In this document: one piece after another, positions 27,259-35,504 of the stretch
Numbering within the stretch: position 1 is the first letter of the stretch
Layout of the letters: each line of letters begins with the position of its first letter
Source of the DNA: Paraburkholderia aromaticivorans
GTDB taxonomy: Bacteria; Pseudomonadota; Gammaproteobacteria; Burkholderiales; Burkholderiaceae
Assembly: GCF_002278075.1 (NCBI RefSeq)
Contig: NZ_CP022989.1
Span: 1,426,001-1,490,000, forward strand
Direction: 5' to 3'
DNA length: 64,000 nt
Position numbers and translations under genes: made by a program
The notes under the pieces: model-generated
What the model saw: only the letters and a program-made list of their open reading frames with translations
Databases searched by the model: none
Told to the model about the DNA's origin: nothing

Positions 27259-27292
27259 CAAAAAGGGCGTCCATGAGGACGCCCTTTGTTCT
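27259..27292. terminator. Bidirectional terminator
   Basis: A 12-bp stem aaaagggcgtcc/ggacgcccttt with loop atga lies between the convergent Lrp-type and GNAT genes. Confidence 0.85.
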
Positions 27293-27311
27293 TTCCGACG
27301 CGGCGAGCCGC

Positions 27312-27986
27312 TCAGGCCGCGGCTGCAACCGCCGTGGGCATGAACGTTTCAAACAGCCTGGACGCCTGACGCGCCTGGCGCTTGAGTGCGTAGTCGAACA
27401 CCGCGGCCTGCTCCTGCAGCATTTCGGCGATGATGCTCGACTGGTCCGCCGGCGGCAGCGTCAGGTAGGCATCGGCTTCGCCGTACGAATATTCGATCTT
27501 CATGCCGGCCTTCTTCGCGATGTGCATCATGGTCGAATTGCGCGACAGGCAGTGCATGTACAGCGTGGTGACATGCGTATTGCGGCTGCGAATGGCGGCG
27601 CGTTCGAAGAGCTTCGAGCCGATACCCTGGCCGCGCACGCTTTCCAGCACGGACACGCCAAACTCCGCCGTACGCTTGTCGCCTTCAGCCGGCAGATAGG
27701 CGAGGTGGCCGACGCCGGTCAATTGCAACTGGTTGTTGAAGACGCCGAAAACGGTGTCGCGCGTGAAGTCGATCGCGCGGACATAGTTCTCGATGACGTG
27801 GTCCGGCACGATCTGGCCGAAGCGCAGCAGGCGGTCGTCTTCGTCGAGTGCGAGGAAATGGGTCAGCAGCCGTTCGCGGTCGGCGGCGGTGAGTTCGCGG
27901 ACCAGAGCTGGCGCACGACCGGCTGGCTGCGTCAAGCGATCGTGCGCGACGATCGGCTCAGCGGCGCGGGGTGTAATCAGGTTCAT
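27312..27986 (-). CDS. GNAT-family N-acetyltransferase
   Basis: The product is 224 residues. The acetyl-CoA-binding motif V-RGQGIGSKLFERA lies near residue 115, preceded by the beta strand TAEFGVSVLES, both typical of GNAT proteins. The N-terminal REL-ADRERLLTHFLALDEDDRLLRFG pattern recurs in a Burkholderia group I recall without known substrate. CoA donor and a small amine or protein acceptor are implied by fold only. AGGAGA precedes the ATG at 27986. An AT-rich 240-base spacer lies upstream. Confidence 0.85.
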   Translation of the reverse strand: MNLITPRAAEPIVAHDRLTQPAGRAPALVRELTAADRERLLTHFLALDEDDRLLRFGQIVPDHVIENYVRAIDFTRDTVFGVFNNQLQLTGVGHLAYLPAEGDKRTAEFGVSVLESVRGQGIGSKLFERAAIRSRNTHVTTLYMHCLSRNSTMMHIAKKAGMKIEYSYGEADAYLTLPPADQSSIIAEMLQEQAAVFDYALKRQARQASRLFETFMPTAVAAAA

Positions 27987-28227
27987 GGTCGGGTTCTCCT
28001 TGTGATCGACGGCGTGGTGCACTGCAAAAGCGATTTTAGCCGAAATCCAAATTCATCACTAGGGAAAACCCGTATCTAAATTTGAAGGGAATGCCTAAAA
28101 AGTTTGCACCCTATTTTTAGATGATTGATTTTTAATGAAAAATAAATGGAACAGGCGTTCGAGTCCCGATCTCGCGTATCAGGCGCTCGTGGCCGTTATT
28201 TCGTATGAATATTGTTGCGATGCGCAA

Positions 28228-28836
28228 TCAGGCCGGGTTCGAACCCAGCCCATGGTCCACCATGCCGACTACCTGCTCGGCGAATTCACGGTAACCCATC
28301 CGCCCGTCGGGCTTCAGCCAGGTGAATGTCCAGTTGATCATGCCGAACACCATCATGGTGAGCGCGGTCTGGTTTTCGCGCGTGGCGCGCTCCGGATAGG
28401 CACGCGCCAGCTGCCGCGCAAACGCCGCGACCACGTCGCGCTGGCGGTTCAGGATCACTTCGCGCTGGGTGTCGACCAGATACTTCACGTCGTTCAACAG
28501 CGCGACGTGCCGGCTGTGCGATGTCTCGTATTCCGACAAAAACGCGCGGATCAGCTCGGCGAAGGTCTCGCGCTCCGACAAGCCGCGCCTCTGGCTCGCG
28601 CCTTCCACCTCGGCGATGATCAGCATGAGCCGCTTGGTGTAACGGTCCAGCAAATCGAACAGGATTGCTTCCTTGCTCGCGTAGTAATGGTAGAGCCGCG
28701 CTTTCGACGTGCCGCTCGCGGCCGCGAGGTCGGCCATCGAGGTGCTGGGGTAACTGGTCTGGGCGAATTTCGCCGCGGCGAGTTCGAGAATCTGCTCGCG
28801 TTGGGTTTCGTGGTCGGGGGCTCGGGTGCGGGCCAT
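28228..28836 (-). CDS. TetR/AcrR-family regulator, probable repressor of paa genes
   Basis: The product is 202 residues. The N-terminal TetR helix-turn-helix spans residues 12-60 (QILELAAAKFAQTSYPSTSMADLAAASGTSKARLYHYYASKEAIL). The C-terminal part is a ligand-binding helical domain. It is the last gene downstream of paaABCDE and the DUF1835 gene, in the same orientation and only 14 bases after the DUF1835 stop. TetR-type PaaR proteins regulate phenylacetate genes in betaproteobacteria and sense phenylacetyl-CoA, so this is the likely paa repressor, acting at the palindrome upstream of paaA. That assignment is inference from context. Confidence 0.8.
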   Translation of the reverse strand: MARTRAPDHETQREQILELAAAKFAQTSYPSTSMADLAAASGTSKARLYHYYASKEAILFDLLDRYTKRLMLIIAEVEGASQRRGLSERETFAELIRAFLSEYETSHSRHVALLNDVKYLVDTQREVILNRQRDVVAAFARQLARAYPERATRENQTALTMMVFGMINWTFTWLKPDGRMGYREFAEQVVGMVDHGLGSNPA

Positions 28837-28850
28837 AATCGTTTGTTCTA

Positions 28851-29663
28851 TTAGTGTGGACAGGGGGCGAACGCGGCGCACAATTCCAGTGTGCGCCATG
28901 CGTTTGCATCGCCGCGCAGCTTGATTCGCCGGGTCGCGGCCAGTTCACGGAAGCGCCACAGCGCCATGTTGTCGCTGATCAGAAATCCGAATTCGGCGGT
29001 CATCAATTCGGCGGCAACGCGCGCGGCGGGCTGCCAGTTTTCAGTGACGAGTTCGAGAACCAGCGCGTCCAGTTCCGCGAAGCTGCCGCTGGTGAAGGTG
29101 TTGTCGCGCCAGCGCCGCGTTTCGCCGTTCGCGTGTTTGACTTCCTGCCATTCGAGCGCGAGCCGGCTGATGCGCAGCACGGAAATCGGCGCGGCGTCCG
29201 GCAGCCGGGCTTGCAGCACCGCTGGCGCGAACATGCCGACCGATGTCGCGCGGTCTTTGCGGCCGTGCGCCCACGCGCCCGGATCGGTGAGATCGCGAAT
29301 CGACAGACGCATTTCGTTCAGACGTTGCGGGCTGTTGCGCAGGTGGTAACAGACGCGGCGCAGCATCAATTGGTCAGAGGCGCTGTCACCGTGCCAGACC
29401 ACCACATTCGATTCACCGCGCGCGATATTTTCCAGCGCCTGGGCCTGCTCACGGAATTCGCGAACGAAATCACGCCGGGTGTCCGCGCTCACCCGATCCC
29501 AGAATTGCGCGCGCACGTCGGGGCCGTCGTCGACGCCGCGCAGCGGACCGACCGCGAGATCGTCCCGCAGTGCGTGCACGCGTTCATCGCGGCCCGCATC
29601 CCGCAACGCGGTGCGCAGTGACTCGGCGGCGACGTCGCCGTTGGTGAGGTGGATCGTGCTCAT
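28851..29663 (-). CDS. DUF1835 family protein
   Basis: The product is 270 residues, without signal peptide or membrane segments. The N-terminal part, MSTIHLTNGDVAAESLRTAL and later DDLAVGPLRGVDDG near residue 34, matches the DUF1835 family; the C-terminal half probably corresponds to the partner domain often found with it (DUF3658). The function is unknown. It sits between paaE (114 bases upstream, with a large inverted repeat in the gap) and the TetR-type gene (14 bases downstream), so it may be cotranscribed with the regulator. Confidence 0.75.
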   Translation of the reverse strand: MSTIHLTNGDVAAESLRTALRDAGRDERVHALRDDLAVGPLRGVDDGPDVRAQFWDRVSADTRRDFVREFREQAQALENIARGESNVVVWHGDSASDQLMLRRVCYHLRNSPQRLNEMRLSIRDLTDPGAWAHGRKDRATSVGMFAPAVLQARLPDAAPISVLRISRLALEWQEVKHANGETRRWRDNTFTSGSFAELDALVLELVTENWQPAARVAAELMTAEFGFLISDNMALWRFRELAATRRIKLRGDANAWRTLELCAAFAPCPH

Positions 29664-29692
29664 CGGCAGTGGCGTGGGGCAGTTAACGGCAT

Positions 29693-29742
29693 TAGGGGCC
29701 GCTCATCGTCCGGAACCGGTGTCCGATCGCGAGCGGCCCCTA
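29693..29742. repeat. Perfect 12-bp inverted repeat between paaE and the DUF1835 gene
   Basis: The arms taggggccgctc (29693-29704) and gagcggccccta (29731-29742) are exactly complementary and separated by 26 bases that contain CCGGAACCGG. There is no T-run. It could be a hairpin in the transcript that separates the operon into two expression units, or a protein-binding site. Confidence 0.6.
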
Positions 29743-29777
29743 GTGTAAGCGGATCGCGGAACTGCTCAAAGCGCGGT

Positions 29778-30866
29778 TCAACGTTCGTCGTAGCTCACCA
29801 CCACGCGGTCGCTGACCGGATGGCATTGACACGTCAGCACGAAACCGTCGCGGATTTCGTGTTCTTCGAGCGTGTAGTTCTTTTCCATCTTGACTTCGCC
29901 CTCCAGCACCTTCGCGCGGCAGGTGCAGCAGACGCCGCCCTTGCACGCGTAGGGCAGCGCGAGGCCGGCGCGCAGGCCGACGTCGAGCACGCTCACACCC
30001 TGGTACGGCAGGCGCAGCTTGCGGCGTTTCCCGTCGAGCACGATTTCGAGGTCGGCGGCCGGTGTGTCTTCGGTGATTTCGACCGGCGGCACACCCGCTT
30101 GCGGCAGCGGCGAACCGAAGCGCTCCACGTGCACTTTTTCCGACGGCACGCCGGCGGCTTTCAGGGCGGCCTCGGCGGCGTCCATCATCGGAGCGGGGCC
30201 GCAGATGAAGGCTTCGTCGATCGCATCGGCCGGCAGCAGATTCTCGATGAAGGCGGCGCACTTTTCCTGATCCAGCACGCCATTGAACAGTTCGACGTCC
30301 TGCAGGTCGTCGGACAGCACGTGATAGAGCACGAAGCGGTTCATGAACCGATTCTTCAGGTCTTCGAGCTCTTCCGCGAACATGATCTGGTCGACGCTGC
30401 GGTTGCCGTACACGAGCGTGAAGGTGCTGCGCGGCTCGACTTCGAGCGTCGTCTTGATGATGGCCAGCACCGGCGTAATGCCCGAGCCGCCCGAAAACGC
30501 GAGGTATTGCTGGCCCTGATCGGCGTTCAGATGGGTGAAGAAACGGCCGTCCGGCGTCATCACGTCGATCGTGTGACCGGGCTGCAGCGTGTCGAAGGCG
30601 AAGTTCGAGAAACGCCCGCCGCGCACGCGCTTGATGCCGATACGCAGTTCGCCGTCGCGGTCGTAGTCGGTGACGCCGACGCAGATCGAGTACGAACGGC
30701 GCGTTTCCTCGCCGTCGATATGCGTTTTCAGCGTGACGAACTGGCCTTGCGTAAAGCGATACTGCTCACGCAGTTCAGCAGGGACTTCGAAGGCGACCGA
30801 GACCGAGTCGGCGGTTTCGGGCCGCACTTCGCGGATACGCAGCGGGTGAAATTGCGGGGTGGCCAT
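29778..30866 (-). CDS. paaE: Phenylacetyl-CoA 1,2-epoxidase, reductase subunit
   Basis: PaaE feeds electrons from NAD(P)H to the PaaABC epoxidase. The product is 362 residues. An FAD-binding domain has RRSYSICVG near residue 55, the NAD part has GGSGITPVLAIIK near 130, and the C-terminal plant-type ferredoxin domain carries CKGGVCCTCRAKV near 315 with the last cluster cysteine in LTCQCHP. It follows paaD with one base between the genes. It is the last structural paa gene before a 114-base gap. Confidence 0.95.
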   Translation of the reverse strand: MATPQFHPLRIREVRPETADSVSVAFEVPAELREQYRFTQGQFVTLKTHIDGEETRRSYSICVGVTDYDRDGELRIGIKRVRGGRFSNFAFDTLQPGHTIDVMTPDGRFFTHLNADQGQQYLAFSGGSGITPVLAIIKTTLEVEPRSTFTLVYGNRSVDQIMFAEELEDLKNRFMNRFVLYHVLSDDLQDVELFNGVLDQEKCAAFIENLLPADAIDEAFICGPAPMMDAAEAALKAAGVPSEKVHVERFGSPLPQAGVPPVEITEDTPAADLEIVLDGKRRKLRLPYQGVSVLDVGLRAGLALPYACKGGVCCTCRAKVLEGEVKMEKNYTLEEHEIRDGFVLTCQCHPVSDRVVVSYDER

Positions 30867-30867
30867 A

Positions 30868-31437
30868 TCAGTATGGTTTGAAATAGTCGAAGGGTTCGCG
30901 GCAGTCGAGGCAGCGGTACAAGGCTTTGCAGGCTGTCGAGCCGAATTGCGCGAGACGCTCGGTATGCGCCGAGCCGCAACGTGGGCATGACGGTGCGGGC
31001 AGCGCCCGTGGCACGAAGCGCATCACTTTTTCCTGCGCGGGCGCGGCCGAGCCGCAATTGCCCGTGGGCGGCGCGATACCGTAGGCACGCAGCTTTTCGC
31101 GCGCGCCGGCGGTCATCCAGTCCGTTGTCCAGGCCGGCGCGAGCACCGTGGCGATTCGATGCGGCTTGAGTCCCGCCACGTCGAGCGCATGCGCGACGTC
31201 CTCGGCAATCTGCGACATGGCCGGGCAGCCGGAATAGGTCGGCGTGATCACGACTTCGAGCGTGCCGTCGGCGGCGCGTCGCACATCGCGCAGAATGCCG
31301 AGTTCGCGAATCGATACCACCGGAATCTCCGGATCGGGCACCGTTTCAAGCACGGCCCATGCGCGTTCGAGCGCGGCGTCGGTCGTGCCGGGCATGCCGG
31401 TCGTCCCGGTCGGGCAAGAGGCAGTCGAAGTCGTCAT
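30868..31437 (-). CDS. paaD: PaaD, Fe-S assembly factor of the phenylacetyl-CoA epoxidase
   Basis: The product is 189 residues. The N-terminal DUF59/MIP18 part has VPDPEIPVVSIRELGILRDV near residue 36 and TPTYSGCPAM near 67, with the conserved cysteine, and the C-terminal zinc-ribbon-like part has CPRC and CLDC pairs. PaaD is thought to help load the iron-sulfur cluster of PaaE. The start at 31437 lies 7 bases past the paaC stop. Confidence 0.93.
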   Translation of the reverse strand: MTTSTASCPTGTTGMPGTTDAALERAWAVLETVPDPEIPVVSIRELGILRDVRRAADGTLEVVITPTYSGCPAMSQIAEDVAHALDVAGLKPHRIATVLAPAWTTDWMTAGAREKLRAYGIAPPTGNCGSAAPAQEKVMRFVPRALPAPSCPRCGSAHTERLAQFGSTACKALYRCLDCREPFDYFKPY

Positions 31438-31444
31438 GATCGGG

Positions 31445-32248
31445 TTACCAGGTGGCGCCGGGATGCTGGCGCGCAAGGCTCTGCATTTCAGCAAGCACGA
31501 AACCCATATGCTCGGAATGCTCACCGTGCTTGCCAGTGGTGATGTGTCTGACCGGTTCGGGCAGCTTCAGGGTGGCTTCGTCGAGCGTGGCGCGCACGTC
31601 GTCGAGCCACGCTGATTCGAGCTCCGAGGTCAACGGGCCGATGCCGGCCGCGGCGACTGTTTCCTCCACCGCATCCGCACTGAAGAATTCCCGGGTGTAC
31701 GGCATCAGATAGTCGAGCGCGGCTTGCGCGCGGCGATGCGATTCCTCGGTGCCGTCGCCGAAGCGGATCAGCCACTCGCGTGCGTGATGCACGTGATAGC
31801 TGGTTTCCTTGATCGACTTCGACGCGATCGCCGCCAGCTGCTCGTCGGTGGACGCGGTGAGCGCCGTCCAGAGGTGAGCCATCAACGTCGAATAGAGGAA
31901 ATTGCGCACGATGGTGACCGCGTAATCCTTCTCGGCTTTAGCCGTGGCCGACAGCGGGCCGACATGGGGCAACTCCGCGAGCGTGTAGTTGGCGAATTCG
32001 CGCTCGGCGCGAAAATACGCGTAGTCGTCTTCCGTGCGGTTCTTGCCCGTGAGTTGCTGCTCGAGCGAGGCGGCGTGCGTGTAGAGCAGACGCGCCTGGC
32101 CGATCAGGTCGAGGCTCATGTTCGACAGCGCGATGTCCTCTTCGAGGATCGGGCCGTGGCCGCTCCACTCGGTATTGCGCTGACCGAGGATCAGCGCGTT
32201 ATCCGCGAGGCGCAGCACGTATTGGAGATGGTGGGGCGTGATGTCCAT
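31445..32248 (-). CDS. paaC: Phenylacetyl-CoA 1,2-epoxidase, structural subunit
   Basis: The product is 267 residues, a ferritin-like helical protein that pairs with PaaA but lacks its diiron centre. Landmarks are LRLADNALILGQRNTEWSGHGP near residue 12, DYAYFRAEREFANYTL near 75 and HVHHAREWLIRFGDG near 145. The open frame continues far upstream without support; the ATG at 32248 is chosen because it lies 8 bases after paaB and starts the family sequence. Confidence 0.94.
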   Translation of the reverse strand: MDITPHHLQYVLRLADNALILGQRNTEWSGHGPILEEDIALSNMSLDLIGQARLLYTHAASLEQQLTGKNRTEDDYAYFRAEREFANYTLAELPHVGPLSATAKAEKDYAVTIVRNFLYSTLMAHLWTALTASTDEQLAAIASKSIKETSYHVHHAREWLIRFGDGTEESHRRAQAALDYLMPYTREFFSADAVEETVAAAGIGPLTSELESAWLDDVRATLDEATLKLPEPVRHITTGKHGEHSEHMGFVLAEMQSLARQHPGATW

Positions 32249-32256
32249 GGCCGCGC

Positions 32257-32541
32257 TTACATGTGGTTGACTTCGTCGGGGAGCGTATAGAACGTCGGGT
32301 GGCGGTAAATCTTGTCGCCGGCAGGTTCGAACAGCTCCGCCTTGTCTTCCGGCGCGGACGCCGTGATCGCCGCCGAGGGCACCACCCAGATGCTCACGCC
32401 TTCCTGGCGGCGCGTGTAGACGTCGCGCGCCATGCGCAGCGCCATTGGCGCGTCGGCAGCGTGCAGGCTGCCGCAGTGCTTGTGGTCGAGTCCCTGCTTG
32501 CTGCGCACGAAGACTTCCCAAATCGGCCATTCCTTGTTCAT
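32257..32541 (-). CDS. paaB: Phenylacetyl-CoA 1,2-epoxidase, small subunit
   Basis: The product is 94 residues, matching PaaB. WEVFVRSKQGLDHKHCGSLHA near residue 8 and RRQEGVSIWVVPS near 44 are typical. PaaB bridges PaaAC heterodimers into the larger epoxidase complex in the cytoplasm. It follows paaA by 39 bases. Confidence 0.94.
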   Translation of the reverse strand: MNKEWPIWEVFVRSKQGLDHKHCGSLHAADAPMALRMARDVYTRRQEGVSIWVVPSAAITASAPEDKAELFEPAGDKIYRHPTFYTLPDEVNHM

Positions 32542-32580
32542 TGCAGATCTCCTGATTCTTTGTCTGACATGCCGCGCGGA

Positions 32581-33579
32581 TCAGGCGGCGTGCTGTTGTG
32601 CGCGCTGGCGCTGCTTTTCGGCGTGGGCGAGAGCGGCCTCGCGGACCCAGGCGCCGTCGTCGTGGGCTTTGACGCGGGTGGCAAGGCGCTCGCGGTTGCA
32701 CGGGCCGTCGCCATTCACCACACGCCAGAATTCTTCCCAGTCGATGTCGCCGTAGTCGTAATGGCCGCGCGCTTCGTTCCACTTCAGGTCCGGGTCGGGC
32801 AGCGTGACGCCGAGCACCTTGGCCTGGTCGACCGTGGCGTCGACGAACTTCTGACGCAGATCGTCGTTCGAGATGCGCTTGATGCCCCATTTCGACGATT
32901 GGCTGCTGTGGACCGAATCCTTGTCGCTCGGGCCGAACATCATCAGCACTGGCCACCACCAGCGATTCACGGCCTGCTGAACCAGCTCACGCTGTGCTTC
33001 GGTGCCCGACATCATCGCCATGAGTGCGTCGAACCCTTGGCGCTGGTGGAACGACTCTTCCTTGCAGATACGGATCATGGCGCGCGCATACGGGCCATAC
33101 GTGCAACGGCACAGCGGAATCTGGTTCATGATCGCTGCGCCGTCCACCAGCCAGCCGATCACGCCGACGTCCGCCCAGGTGGGCGTCGGGTAATTGAAGA
33201 TGCTCGAATATTTGGCCTTGCCCGAGTGCAGCGCCGCGATCAACTGGTCGCGCGACACGCCGAGCGTTTCCGCCGCGCTATATAGATAGAGGCCGTGACC
33301 GGCCTCGTCCTGCACCTTGGCAAGCAGAATCGCCTTACGCTTCAGACTGGGCGCGCGCGTGATCCAGTTGCCTTCCGGCAGCATGCCGACGATTTCCGAA
33401 TGCGCGTGCTGCGAGATTTGCCGCACCAGCGTTTTGCGATAAGCCTCCGGCATCCAGTCCTGGGCTTCGATCTTGCCGTCGGCGGCCATCACCGCGTCGA
33501 ATTGCACCTGCTCAGGCGAGTTCGCGCCCGCGTCCAGCGGAGCGACATTGCCGGGAATATCCAGGGATTGCGTGTACAT
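32581..33579 (-). CDS. paaA: Phenylacetyl-CoA 1,2-epoxidase, catalytic diiron subunit
   Basis: PaaA epoxidises the aromatic ring of phenylacetyl-CoA with O2. The product is 332 residues. The ferritin-like diiron ligands lie in [10 protein letters not shown] near residue 95 and [13 protein letters not shown] near 170, giving the two ExxH motifs. The ATG at 33579 starts a typical N-terminus (MYTQSLD). It is the first gene of the operon, with its promoter overlapped by a palindromic operator. The paaK, paaF, paaG, paaH, paaJ and paaZ genes are not seen nearby. Confidence 0.95.
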   Translation of the reverse strand: MYTQSLDIPGNVAPLDAGANSPEQVQFDAVMAADGKIEAQDWMPEAYRKTLVRQISQHAHSEIVGMLPEGNWITRAPSLKRKAILLAKVQDEAGHGLYLYSAAETLGVSRDQLIAALHSGKAKYSSIFNYPTPTWADVGVIGWLVDGAAIMNQIPLCRCTYGPYARAMIRICKEESFHQRQGFDALMAMMSGTEAQRELVQQAVNRWWWPVLMMFGPSDKDSVHSSQSSKWGIKRISNDDLRQKFVDATVDQAKVLGVTLPDPDLKWNEARGHYDYGDIDWEEFWRVVNGDGPCNRERLATRVKAHDDGAWVREAALAHAEKQRQRAQQHAA

Positions 33580-33616
33580 GGGGACGCTCTCTGCGGAAAG
33601 TTGTCTGTGTGCGCAC

Positions 33617-33645
33617 AGTATAAGCCAACCGACCGGTCGGTTAAT
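33617..33645 (-). promoter_or_regulatory. paaA promoter with overlapping palindromic operator
   Basis: On the minus strand TATACT (33622-33617) is a strong -10, with a weaker TTAACC -35 (33644-33639) and 16-base spacer. A perfect 16-bp palindrome, aaccgaccggtcggtt (33627-33642), overlaps the -35 and spacer. It is the type of site bound by TetR-family repressors, so binding would block RNA polymerase. The regulator at 28228 is the natural candidate. Confidence 0.75.
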
Positions 33646-33795
33646 AAATTTTTTGAGACGGGTCGATCGGACCGATAGGGGCAACGCGCTTTCGCCCCGA
33701 AACGTTTCGGCAGTGCCGACGCCCCGCGCCGACACTTAGCCTATAAAATTGCGAATTGGCCGCAATTTGCGGCCTTCCTGCATCCCCCGGTACTC

Positions 33796-35418
33796 ATGTT
33801 ACGTCTAAGCGAAATCAAACTCCCGCTCGATCATCCCGAGAGCGCCCTCGAAGCCGCCGTGCGTGCGCGCCTCGCGGAACTCGGCGTGGCCGCGGACGGG
33901 CTCATCCGATACACCGTGTTTCGCCGCGCGCACGACGCCCGCAAGCGCGCCGACATCAAGCTGACCTACATCGTCGATGTCGAGGTTACCGATGAAGCGG
34001 CCGCGCTCAAGCGGCTCTCCGACGTGCCGCACTGCGGCGTGACGCCCGATATGGCCTACAAGTTTGTCGCCAGGGCGCCGGCGCAGATGAGCGCGCCGCG
34101 CCCGGTCGTGATCGGCATGGGGCCGTGCGGCCTGTTCGCCGGGCTGATCCTGGCGCAAATGGGCTTCCGGCCGATCATCCTCGAGCGCGGCAAGGCCGTG
34201 CGCGAGCGCACCAAAGACACTTTCGGGCTGTGGCGCAAGTCCGTGCTTAATCCCGAGTCGAATGTCCAGTTCGGCGAAGGCGGCGCGGGCACTTTTTCGG
34301 ACGGAAAGCTGTACAGCCAGATCAAGGATCCGAAGCATTACGGCCGCAAGGTGCTCGACGAATTCGTGCGGGCCGGCGCACCGGAAGACATTCTGTATCT
34401 GAGCCGGCCCCATATCGGCACGTTCCGTCTGGTGAGCATGGTTGAAAAAATGCGCGCGACCATTCACGAGCTGGGCGGCGAGGTGCGCTTCGAAACGCGA
34501 GTCGACGACATCGAGATCGATCAGGGCAAAGTGCGCGGGCTGAAGCTGTCGACCGGTGAAACGCTGCGCTGCGATCATGTGGTGCTGGCGGTCGGCCATA
34601 GCGCGCGCGACACCTTCCAGATGCTGAACGACCGCGGTGTGTATATAGAAGCGAAGCCGTTCTCACTCGGTTTCCGCATTGAACATCCGCAGGGTTTGAT
34701 CGACCGCAGCCGGTTCGGCAAGTTTGCCGGTCACAAGCAGTTGGGTGCCGCGGACTATAAGGTGGTGCATCACTGCAGCAATGGCCGCACCGTCTACAGC
34801 TTCTGCATGTGCCCGGGCGGGACCGTGGTGGCGGCGACCTCCGAGCCGGGCCGCGTGGTGACCAACGGAATGAGCCAGTACTCCCGGGCCGAGCGCAATG
34901 CCAATGCCGGGATCGTCGTCGGCATCACGCCGGACGACTATCCCGGTGGGCCGCTCGCCGGCATCGCTTTCCAGCGCAAATGGGAAGAGCGGGCTTTTGA
35001 GCTCGGTGGCGGCAACTATATGGCGCCGGGCCAACTGGTCGGCGACTTCATCGCCGGCCGGCCGTCCACGTCGCTGGGTTCGGTGGTGCCGTCGTACAAG
35101 CCCGGCGTGCATCCCACCGATCTGAGCACCGCGCTGCCGGATTACGTGATCGAAGCCATTCGCGAAGCGTTGCCGCAGATGGACAAGAAGATCGCGGGTT
35201 TTGCGATGCACGACGCGGTGCTGACGGGTGTCGAGACGCGAACGTCGTCGCCGATTCGCGTACGGCGCCGGGACGACTATCAGAGCATGAATGTCGAAGG
35301 TTTGTATCCGGCTGGCGAAGGAGCGGGCTACGCCGGTGGGATCTACTCGGCGGCTATCGACGGGATCGAAGTCGCCGAAGCGCTCGCGCTGAAGATGACT
35401 GGAGCGCAAGCGGCCTGA
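33796..35418 (+). CDS. FAD-dependent dehydrogenase, COG2509 type
   Basis: The product is 540 residues. An N-terminal roughly 100-residue region of unclear role precedes an FAD-binding Rossmann fold (VIGMGPCGLFAGLILAQMG near residue 105) and the family's NVQFGEGGAGTFSDGKLYSQ near 155. The C-terminus carries the second FAD motif GLYPAGEGAGYAGGIYSAAIDG near 502. Members are widespread and uncharacterised; a reductase acting on a large substrate is guessed from structure only. It precedes an SGNH hydrolase by about 90 bases. Confidence 0.83.
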   Translation: MLRLSEIKLPLDHPESALEAAVRARLAELGVAADGLIRYTVFRRAHDARKRADIKLTYIVDVEVTDEAAALKRLSDVPHCGVTPDMAYKFVARAPAQMSAPRPVVIGMGPCGLFAGLILAQMGFRPIILERGKAVRERTKDTFGLWRKSVLNPESNVQFGEGGAGTFSDGKLYSQIKDPKHYGRKVLDEFVRAGAPEDILYLSRPHIGTFRLVSMVEKMRATIHELGGEVRFETRVDDIEIDQGKVRGLKLSTGETLRCDHVVLAVGHSARDTFQMLNDRGVYIEAKPFSLGFRIEHPQGLIDRSRFGKFAGHKQLGAADYKVVHHCSNGRTVYSFCMCPGGTVVAATSEPGRVVTNGMSQYSRAERNANAGIVVGITPDDYPGGPLAGIAFQRKWEERAFELGGGNYMAPGQLVGDFIAGRPSTSLGSVVPSYKPGVHPTDLSTALPDYVIEAIREALPQMDKKIAGFAMHDAVLTGVETRTSSPIRVRRRDDYQSMNVEGLYPAGEGAGYAGGIYSAAIDGIEVAEALALKMTGAQAA

Positions 35419-35504
35419 GTCCAGCCATGGAATGCCGTCGCGGCCGCCCGCGACGGCCGTGGCGATCGGGCACAATGCACGTTTCGCCTCGAACCGACTT
35501 CCGA

